Positions 56,825 to 64,000 of a stretch of 64,000 nt of DNA are shown here, in pieces. This DNA is from Bretschneidera sinensis. Taxonomy: Eukaryota; Streptophyta; Magnoliopsida; Brassicales; Akaniaceae. Each line of letters starts with the position of its first letter. Position 1 is the stretch's first letter. The position numbers were made by a program, and so were the translations under genes. The notes beneath the pieces were generated by a model that was not told the DNA's origin, did not search any database, and was given only the letters and a program-made list of their open reading frames with translations. Location of the stretch: contig CM043697.1 in the NCBI GenBank assembly GCA_023935145.1, forward strand, positions 49,424,501 to 49,488,500, written 5' to 3'.

Positions 56825-58185
56825 GGCTCTAATACAAATTGTAAACTAAGGTACAAACCCAAGAGGGGTGAATTGAGTTTTAAATTTTTTTTGCAATTAA
56901 CAAACAAGTTTTGACAATTTAATCAAGGAAAACAGACAATAAATAAAATTCTTGAAATTAAAGGAGTAAAGGAAGAGAATATACAAACTTCGTTTATAGT
57001 GGTTCGGCAATATCAAAATCACTCTGACCTTACATCCACTCTCTTCAAGGAACCTCCTTGAAGCAATCCACTAATTATAGTCGAGAAACTTCACGGGTGT
57101 TACCTATACCTTACAATCACTCTTCCACAAGGAAGTTACAAGGAAGTGTTTAAATCCTAAACACTCTAAGAGTAATACCAACTCTTTCTCTTTACAATGA
57201 TTGATATTGAATGTAAAGGAAAAGATGAGATATAGCAATCAATGCTTTACAAGATAAAGATGATCTCTCTTTTAAGAACAAAGCTTGATAAATGGCTCAA
57301 AGGAATTTTTTAAAGCTTTCAAGGGTATTAATGACTTTATTAATGAAATTAAGTGTTCTTGCTTGTTTTTTAAATGCTCATTGATGAGAGTTTTTATAGC
57401 CTTAGCCTTATATGGATGTTAGACACAAATTTGGAAGGTTTAGAGCATTAATTACTCAAATCTCGCGTCCAGATTTTGAAAACTTGTTGTTTTTCTCGAA
57501 AGAACAGTCGACTGTGAAAAATGGACAATCGACTGTCCTCTCTTAAATTTGAAATTTTGGATTGAAAATGATTTGGATAGTTGACTGTTTAAATGGGTAG
57601 TTAACTGTGAAATTCTTTGTCTCTTTCACAGTTGACTGTCCTTTGAACTACAATCGATTGTCCATTTTGTTTTCAAAATGGGCAGTTTACAGAAAATTGG
57701 ACAGTCGGTTGTCTAAATGGGTAGTCGACTGTGAAACTCTCTCTCTCTTTCATGGTCGACTATCCATTAGTCACAGTTAGCTGTCCATTTTAATTACTAA
57801 AATGGTCAGTTGCAGAGACTTGGATAGTCGACTGTCGAGAATGCACAATCGACTGTCAGTTTCAGAAAACTTAGATTTTAAATCAATTTTTGACAGAAAT
57901 AAGTTTTCGATTGACCAAAAACATTTTCTAAAAGAGTTTTAAAGCCAAGATCAAGCTAAAAAACTAAAGGAGAGATTTACAAGTAAAGGTAAACTACCTT
58001 AGAATCGAAACTTGGTCTTCGATCTTCTTTCGAATGTCTCTCAAGCGCAATCTCATTTTCTTTATGCTTGAATTATGTCTTGTCCTTGAGTTGGATGCTT
58101 ACGCTTAATGAAAAACACTTAGATAAAACTATTAGCATAGTTAAAGTACTGTTTTATCATAATTAAAATCAAATAAGGGTTAACA
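56825..58185 (-). repeat. Primer-binding site and 5' LTR of copia B3
   Basis: The primer site is minus-strand TTGTATTAGAGCC (56825-56837), a mutated initiator tRNA-Met type. The LTR spans 56840-58185, starts TGTAAACTAAGG and ends AAGGGTTAACA before GTTAG. It has the palindrome array 57504-57858 and TATA box 57391-57400. It is about 130 bp longer than the 3' LTR. Confidence 0.93.
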
Positions 58186-58190
58186 GTTAG

Positions 58191-58445
58191 TATGCTTGCG
58201 GATTTAATTCTATAGAAAGGTTGTTGGCATGCTAGAATGACCATGTTTAGTGTGCTTTTGTGAGCTTGGTTACTTATAATTGTGTATACATGCATTTTGG
58301 CATATCATGAATATATTTATGCATTGAATCTTACCTTAGAATGCCCATCTAATGATTATTGAGTGACTCAAATGCTTTCATTCCTTATCAATTAATATGT
58401 TTGCAATGAGAGTATTTGTGTTTAAATAATCATTGGATTGTCCAG
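58191..58445 (+). other. CACTA internal non-coding region right of B3
   Basis: Continuation of the CACTA element after the B3 target duplication. It has no coding signal and ends in a possible splice acceptor ATTGTCCAG at 58437-58445. Confidence 0.5.
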
Positions 58446-59485
58446 AGTGGACAGTTCAGAAATACGACTCCAAAAGAACTTCTAAATGCTAGATCTGTCC
58501 ATGATAGGATCACTAGGAGTCACCACTCTGACTAGCTGAATGACTTACGAGATCAATGTAAGACACAGAGGGGCAAAGACAAAGCAGAGTGGTATGCTTG
58601 GACCAGAAAAGAAGAGGGAAGAGTCCGTGGAATCCCCAGTAAGCATTGCAACAGTTTGGTTACTTTGTGGGCTTCAAAGACATGGATTCATCGCTCCAAT
58701 GTTGCATCGATGAATAGGCGATCGGGTGATGATAGGCATGTTACCATGTTGGGGGGCTCATCAATATGAATGCTTATGCATCTGCATTGGTATATGTTTT
58801 CTTTGTTTCTCTACACTTAATAGATAATTGGATGTAAGTTAAATTACCTTTCACTGACAAATTGTAATGTGTAGCCCCTAAAATTGGGTAGAGTTCCCAC
58901 ACCTATTGAGGTTTTTAACAAGATCTATAAGAGCCAAAGGACAGATGAATATGTTGATCAGAAGTCTATGGATACCGTAGTATGCATAAAATGTATTTTT
59001 AACTCGTGCACAAAATAATTGTTGCTTTTAATACTGTTTGGGAGAACAAGAATTATTAATCGTATGCATTAATTTATATTGTAGGAAACATATGAGTAAC
59101 GGATTCGAGACAAGAATGGTGGCCAGATTGAAGCATATCACAGACTGAGATCAACCGCAATGAGTGGTTGCACGCATCCGATGGACTAAAGAAGGTGTGA
59201 TTTTATGACTTCGGGGGGATGATTAATAATCATCCTTTTGCTAGCAGCTCTCCAATGAGTAGTTCTCTCTCTAAATCCATTACTTCATGCTTCACACTAC
59301 TCACCAATGTCAGAGTGATGCAACAACAGCTGGATGAGGAGAAGTAAAGAAGAAAGGCGATAGAGTCATGTCTGGATTAAGAGAAGCATAGATCGGATGA
59401 CATGCAGTCACGTCTCCAATCCATGGAGCTTACAATGCAGTAGATGATCCAACTTTTTGGCATGACACCTACTACACCACCTAAT
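58446..59485 (+). pseudogene. CACTA accessory transposase gene (plant transposase PTTA/En/Spm type), exons
   Basis: Three exon-like blocks are seen. Block 1 (about 58446-58788) has KDKAEWYAWTRKEEG and ends in MNRRSGDDRHVTMLGGSSI, like the NRxxxxxxxxHTGGSxS motif of the plant PTTA/En/Spm transposase family. Block 2 (58875-58979, after TGTGTAG) encodes PTPIEVFNKIYKSQRTDEYV then DQKS, matching the PTPxEVFxKTHxxKxxxxVD motif. Block 3 (59085-59485, after TTGTAG) is longer, with a Gln/Glu/Lys coiled-coil-like end, and stops at a GTAAAT donor. Several in-frame stops show decay. The family is an En/Spm-associated protein; DNA binding is presumed. Confidence 0.7.
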
Positions 59486-60731
59486 GTAAATAAACTATTT
59501 AAATTTAAATTTAAACGCTTTACTGTATATATTGTTTTATAATTCGGAAGTTATGCTTACTTTGGATAATGGAGTTTAAATTTCTTGGTTAGAAAGCATG
59601 TGAAAAATGCTACAATCTGTTCATGCTTAAAGATATCTTCTGTTTTAATTTAAAGTACACATTGAATTTTTTACATTTAAGATACCAGCTGTGTGGGTTT
59701 ACGAGAAATTTTATTTTGATAACTTAGCGAGCTTAAGGGAAAAAGTGTAAAGTAGTCCAATGGACGAGATGAGATTACCATCATGTACTTTTGGTCATAT
59801 CTGACTAGTGGGAAGAAATGAAATCCATTCTGGATTACTGGTTACAAACCGTGTGGGTTTTTAGGCATTTTTACTCATAACTTAGCGGGTTTAAGGGAAA
59901 AAATGTAAAGTAGTTGTTCAATGGATGAGACAGGATTACCGTCACGTACATTTGGTCATATGTGATTAATGGGAAGAAACAGAATCTATTTCGAATCACC
60001 GGTTACCAACTGTGTGGGTTTTCGAGCATTTTTACTCATAACTTAACGAGTTTAAAAGGAAAAGTGTAAAGTAATTGTCTAATAGACGAGACAGGGTTAA
60101 TGTCACATACGTTTGGTCAAATGTGACTAGTAGAAAGAAACGAAATCTATTTTAGATCACCGGTTACCAACCGTGTGGGTTTTCAAGCCATTTTATTTTG
60201 ATGACTTAGCCGGTTTAAGGGAAAAAGTGTAAAGTAGTTGTCCACTAGACGAGACAGGGTTACTGTCACGTACATTTGGTCATATGTGACTAGTGAGAAG
60301 AAACATAATCCATTTTGGATCACCGGTTACCAACCGTGTGGATTTTTAGGCATTTTTTCTCATAACTTAGCGAGTTTAAAGGTAAAAGTGTAAAGTATTT
60401 GTCTAATGGACGAGACAGGGTTACCATCACTTACGTTTGGTCGTATGTGACTAGTGAGAAGAAACATAATCCATTTCGGATCACCAGTTACCAACCGTGT
60501 GGGTTTTCGGTTATTTTTACTTATAACTTAACGAGTTTAAGGGCAAGAGTGTAAAGTACTTGTCTAATGGACAAGATGGGGTTACCGTAACGTCCATTTG
60601 GCCAAATGTGACTAGTGTGAACAAATAAAATTCATTTCGTGTAGCTAGTTTTGGTTTTGGTTTACATATATTTTAACTGCTATATATATAATGACTATAT
60701 ATTTGATCATTTAATTTGTTATCTTTTATAG
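59486..60731 (+). other. Intron of the CACTA gene containing a 161-bp tandem array
   Basis: The donor is AAT|GTAAAT at 59486 and the acceptor TTATAG|GATCC at 60731. Joining block 3 to the last exon keeps the frame. Most of the intron is the tandem array at 59691-60655. Confidence 0.6.
59691..60655 (+). repeat. Six tandem copies of a ~161-bp unit
   Basis: Units start with GTGTGGGTTT at 59691, 59851, 60012, 60173, 60335 and 60496, so the period is 160-162 bp. Each has ACTTAGCGAGTTTAAGGG, GTGTAAAGTA, ATGGACGAGACAGGGTTAC, TTTGGTCATATGTGACTAGT and ATCACCGGTTACCAACC. Copies differ at perhaps one position in ten. Confidence 0.97.
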
Positions 60732-60794
60732 GATCCAGCTACGAAGGATGATGCTGAGCATATGGACCACGACACGGACCTGGACGACCCATGA
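60732..60794 (+). pseudogene. Last exon of the CACTA gene
   Basis: After the acceptor AG at 60730-60731 a 21-codon exon encodes an acidic tail (DPATKDDAEHMDHDTD then LDDP) ending at TGA 60792-60794. Such Asp-rich endings are usual for proteins of this CACTA gene family. Confidence 0.6.
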
Positions 60795-61384
60795 TTCCAT
60801 TTTCAGACTACTGTATTCAAGGGAATGCATATATTGTATCGTTGAATGTATTTTAATTTTTATTTCCTAAATAATATTTTATTAATTTATGGAATACATT
60901 GTATTTTCGAATCCATTTTATTTTGTATTTTAAAATGCATTTCAAATAGGTCGAATAGGTTTCAACAGGGAAATGATAAAAAATATTATTTTAAAATTAT
61001 TCATTATTAATCCCTTGGTGATAATAATTTTATTTAAAAAAATAGAAATTATTAATTTTAAAAAAAAATTCATTCCTCGATAATAATATTTAAAAAAAAT
61101 GATTCCCAACGGATTGATCCCTTTGTAATAATGAATATTTTAATATTTTTCATAATCCTGAGTAAAAAATTAATTATTGAGAGTCACTCTGTCAGTAATA
61201 TCTCTCAGTGATGATATATCACCGATGAAAATTCAGTCTCTTGGTAAAAATATTATTACCGAGAGGAGTATCACCGAGGGATGTATCACCAACGAATTGC
61301 CCTCACTGATGACTAACAGCGACGGATTCGAACTCATCATCGACGGACTATGGCCGTCAGTGATAATGCTTTTTCTTGTAGTGT
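60795..61384 (+). other. CACTA right subterminal region and terminal inverted repeat
   Basis: The last 200 bp hold repeated short motifs in both orientations (TCACCGA, GTCAGTGAT, TCGACGGA, CCGTCAGTG), as expected of subterminal binding sites of the element's transposition proteins. The terminus TTTTTCTTGTAGTG ends at 61384. Confidence 0.7.
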
Positions 61385-61533
61385 TACCTTATGTTATTAC
61401 TCAAACTTAAAGAAATTTCAAGAAAATTATTGCTCATGCTTTAGGAATTGTCGTGAAAAATATTATTCAGAGGAATTGAATGTGCTTGTGTACGTAGGCG
61501 ATGTCACTTCTGTCACCACTCTTTTGTAATATG
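61385..61533. other. Short flanking spacer
   Basis: Nothing recognised between the CACTA end and the tandem repeat. Confidence 0.5.
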
Positions 61534-62253
61534 TACTAGCATATCAACACATGCTACTCGTGTGTTGATCTGCTTTTTTATGTGATAAAAAAATATATTA
61601 AAAATTATCAACACGGGTTAAAGATAAGAGAAATAAGGAGAGTAGAGAAGTTAAGTCTGTGTAGGATAATGGGAGAGAAAAACATGGGTTAAAGATGAGA
61701 GAAATAAAGAGAGTGGAGAAGTTAAGTTTGAGTGGGATAGTGGGAGAGAAAAACATGGAAAAAGATGTGGGGAGTTGGAGTCAATTGAGTTACATATACA
61801 ACCTTATTTAAATATTTGATTTATATATTTAAGTAAGAGTTTATGGGACATTTTGAGGGGTGGACACCAAACTAGTCTTTTAACATCATAGATACTAACA
61901 TCTCAACACATACTACACGTGTGTTGATCTATTCTTTTATGTGATAAAACAATATGCTAAAAATTATCAACATGGGTTGAAAATAAAAGAGATAATGAGT
62001 GTAGAGAGGTTAAGTTTGTGTGGGATAATGGAAGAGGAAAACATGGGTTGAAGATGAGAGAGATAAGGAGAGTGGAGAAGTTAAGTCTAAGTGGGATAAT
62101 GGGAGAGGAAAACGTGGGAGAAAAAATGTAAAGAGTTGGAGTCAATTGAGTTACATATATAACCTTATTTAAATATTTGATTTATATATTTAAGTAAGGG
62201 TCTATGAAATATTTTGAGAGATAAGCACCAAACGAGGGTTCTGCTTTTATTAA
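61534..62253 (+). repeat. Two tandem 360-bp units with inner 71-bp repeats
   Basis: Copies start at 61534 and 61894 with TACTA(G/A)CAT. Each opens with a hairpin, CAACACA...TGTGTTG, and holds two 71-bp sub-repeats (61612, 61683; 61971, 62042) that include GAGAGAAATAAGGAGAG and GTTAAGT. The end is TTTATATATTTAAGTAAG and CACCAAAC. The following TTTTATTAATAGTATAGAT is often seen at the edge of plant non-autonomous elements. The nature of the element is unresolved. Confidence 0.85.
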
Positions 62254-62605
62254 TAGTATAGATAAACTTGATGGAAAACCAATCTTTAGGAAGCAGCCTA
62301 TCAAATCAAAAGGATGGCTAAATAACCATTTTTGCCACTAATGTTTGGCCAATTTAACATTTTGGCCACTGAGATTCAAAGATTTACAAGGTGACCATTA
62401 ACGTTTGTAAAAATTAACAAACAAGTCACTCCCGTTAACTATTCCATCCAATACCAAATTGAAATTTATTCTGGGCTGACATGGAGCCTTGTCAACAGTC
62501 CAATTGAGACAAAAATTGCAAATTCAACCAAATGTCATTTACCTATTGGCTCTCAAATTTAAAAAATTAAAAATCTTAATAAAATAATTTGCAAAAACAG
62601 AAAAA

Positions 62606-63121
62606 TTGAAAAGAAAATTAAGAACACCCTCGTCTACCCACGACCAGAAGATTCAAAACGCCCATCTCATTCTTCTCTTCACATTCTGCCTTACCCTTCC
62701 CCAACCAATCCATTACCACTATCACCTCTCTGTCCCAACAACGACCCCGACGACCAAGCTCCGCGAAAATGACGACCTTGGGGACTACCTCTTCCTCATC
62801 GTCCGTCCACAATTAGAGACAAGCCCACCATGAAGCACCCACCGTCGTTCATCCACAATTGGCAGATCGTGAAGCACCGTCGTTTGCAGCGCCTTTTTTC
62901 CGCCACAGTTACATTTTATGAATGAATTTTTACCCATGTTCATGAGTTTTTCTTTCTCTATCTTCACTTCCATGGCCGAGTATGATGGTGGAGAGGTTTT
63001 CGACGCAGCAAGCGTCCTAAGTAACATCTCCGAGAACAATGCAGTGAGTGACATCAACGAAAGAGGTGAAGATGTCAAAGAGGATGAGGGAGTACATAAG
63101 GAGACCCTCAGGGAGCTATAG
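62606..63121 (+). other. GC-richer open-frame region inside the Mutator-like candidate
   Basis: Two plus-strand open frames (62606-62833, 62918-63121) and one on the other strand (62785-63078) overlap. The second has SMAEYDGGEVFDAASVLSN and an acidic end; no known domain is recognised. A segment ATCCACAATT...GTGAAGCACC is repeated at about 62805 and 62850. Composition suggests a former coding sequence, but strand and product are unclear. Confidence 0.35.
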
Positions 63122-63429
63122 GGCGAATCTTGAACTGGGTTTCATTCAAAATCCCATTCTTGTTTATGGGGTTTTCGTTTGTCTTGGATTTTGGTTTGTT
63201 AAACGCCTCCCACCCTTTATTCTTACTGCAATAAGTGAGGGTTTAATTAGAATAGTTTTCTTTCTTTGAGATTCTCTTCAAAGTTCTAAATCCCTCACCT
63301 TGCTTCCTCCTTTAAAGACTGGGTTGGGTTTAAATTGTTTGTTGATTGCTTTGAATTCTAATATTTGATTTTGGGTTCTTCAGTATTCTTGTTTTTCAAT
63401 AAAGAGATTCAATCGCTAATCCACCACAA

Positions 63430-63497
63430 CCCTCTCTTGGCTACCCTGTTATATCACCCTCTTTTGGCTATCCTGTTATATCACCCTCTCTTTGGCC
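63430..63497 (+). repeat. 27-bp minisatellite
   Basis: Two and a half copies of a unit CCCTCTCTTGGCTACCCTGT followed by TATATCA. Confidence 0.85.
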
Positions 63498-64000
63498 ATG
63501 AGGAGATGATAACGATGACATGACGTGATGGTGAGAAAAAGAGAAAGCTTTTTGGTTCATTTTTTGGGATTCAACGGAGGAAAATGAGAGTGATTCCGTG
63601 TGTTTGGCAAGAGAGAAAATTTAGGGAGATAAAAAAAATGTTGAATTTGGGTTTTGAGATAAATTAGAGAAATGGGTAATTGGGGATCCGGAGAGAAAAT
63701 AGATTTTTTAAAACTGTTTTATGGTTATTTATTTAATTTTTAAATATTATAATTTTTTATAGTTGCATTTATATGATTATTTTTTTTTGCAATTAAGCTT
63801 TTTTATTATCGACAAGCATGTTGATTAGGCATTTATTCAGCTTCACATCAGTTTTAAATAAGGTTAAACAAATTTCCGTCTAGTGTTTGATGAAATAGTT
63901 AACGAAAAGTGATTTATTTTTTAATTTTTACAAACATTAATAATTATTTTACACATTTTTAATTCTCAATAGTTAAAAGATTAAATCTATCAAATCTCAG

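Larger units (their letters stand above)
30999..58190 (-). mobile_element. Ty1/copia retrotransposon B3 (SIRE/Maximus-like), minus strand, host of nested elements
   Basis: GTTAG at 30999-31003 and 58186-58190 brackets LTRs of 1218 and 1346 bp. Elements D+E (33054-49273) and F (53391-54808) sit inside. Without them about 9.5 kb remains, in the order gag, protease, integrase C-terminus, RT, RNase H, palindrome array, third ORF, PPT. It is related to B1 in every part but belongs to a distinct family by its LTR palindrome and LTR sequence. The integrase core has been deleted. Confidence 0.95.
30384..61384 (+). mobile_element. CACTA (En/Spm) DNA transposon remnant, split by a retrotransposon nest
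   Basis: The right end is GCTTTTTCTTGTAGTG at 61369-61384, the reverse complement of the plant CACTA terminus CACTACAAGAAAAA. The left end at about 30384 is degenerate (TATTATAAAAACTGG) but then matches the inverted right subterminal sequence: ATTACCACTGAGGGCC versus ATTATCACTGACGGCC. Between them lie transposon exons (58446-60794) and the insertion of copia B3 (30999-58190). Without the insertion the element is only about 3.8 kb, so the TnpD-like transposase is missing. The 3-bp target duplication is not evident (AAG left, TTA right). Confidence 0.75.
62312..64000. mobile_element. Probable Mutator-like element, left TIR and interior; right TIR cut by the window end
   Basis: The left part (62312-62560) and the reverse complement of 63800-64000 share ATTAA(C/T)GTTTGTAAAAATTAA, then TCACT..CGTTAACTATT.CATC, in the same order. 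That implies long diverged terminal inverted repeats over about 200 bp, as in Mutator-like elements. The interior (62600-63120) is far richer in G and C, with short open frames and no transposase, so a captured gene fragment (Pack-MULE) is possible. The outer right end is beyond 64000. Confidence 0.5.

Overview
This window is plant nuclear DNA, AT-rich and made almost entirely of transposable elements. The evidence for a flowering plant is the set of lineages present: Ty1/copia elements with a long extra ORF after pol, an Athila-type Ty3/gypsy element with a tRNA-Asp primer site, a Ty3/gypsy element with a chromodomain-like tail, and a CACTA (En/Spm) DNA transposon. The species cannot be named from this. 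I found no intact host gene, rRNA, tRNA or CRISPR.

Layout. (1) 1-12.0 kb: a plus-strand copia element (A) lacking most of pol. Its gag is split by a minus-strand copia element (B1, 99-10574, target duplication AGAAC). B1 carries a solo Athila-type LTR at 6623-7982 (duplication CATAG). (2) 12.0-21.35 kb: gene-free AT-rich DNA with a purine-rich tract, fold-back (MITE-like) repeats, a TA microsatellite and a T16-G25 homopolymer. (3) 21.35-29.3 kb: a minus-strand solo LTR (duplication GTTGG) split by a decayed plus-strand copia element (B2, 21518-29009, duplication ATTAC). (4) 29.3-30.4 kb: gene-free spacer with a C27 run. (5) 30.4-61.4 kb: a CACTA remnant whose left end and right exons are separated by a nest: copia B3 (31004-58185, GTTAG), inside it chromovirus-like gypsy D (33059-49268, CTAAG), inside that Athila-like E (36214-47138, TGTAA), plus a 1.4-kb non-autonomous gypsy mini-element F (53396-54803, GGTAC) in the gag-pol region of B3. 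(6) 61.4-64 kb: a 360-bp tandem duplication and the left part of a probable Mutator-like element running off the window.

The order of insertion is readable: CACTA first, then B3, then D and (independently) F, then E into D. All eight LTR insertions keep matching 5-bp target duplications, so every boundary can be checked. Coding regions carry stops and frameshifts and nothing looks autonomous.

The most interesting pattern is a repeated module. B1 and B3 carry an array of a short palindrome with a GTCGAC core twice: in the LTR upstream of the TATA box, and between pol and the third ORF, again followed by a TATA box. The palindrome is CCAGTCGACTGG in B1 and ACAGTCGACTGT in B3, so both arms changed together. 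The unrelated Athila family has its own motif array (core CGATCG) in the same two places, and its third ORF shares a recognisable domain with that of the copia elements. This suggests a promoter module driving the third ORF, assembled in two retrotransposon superfamilies.
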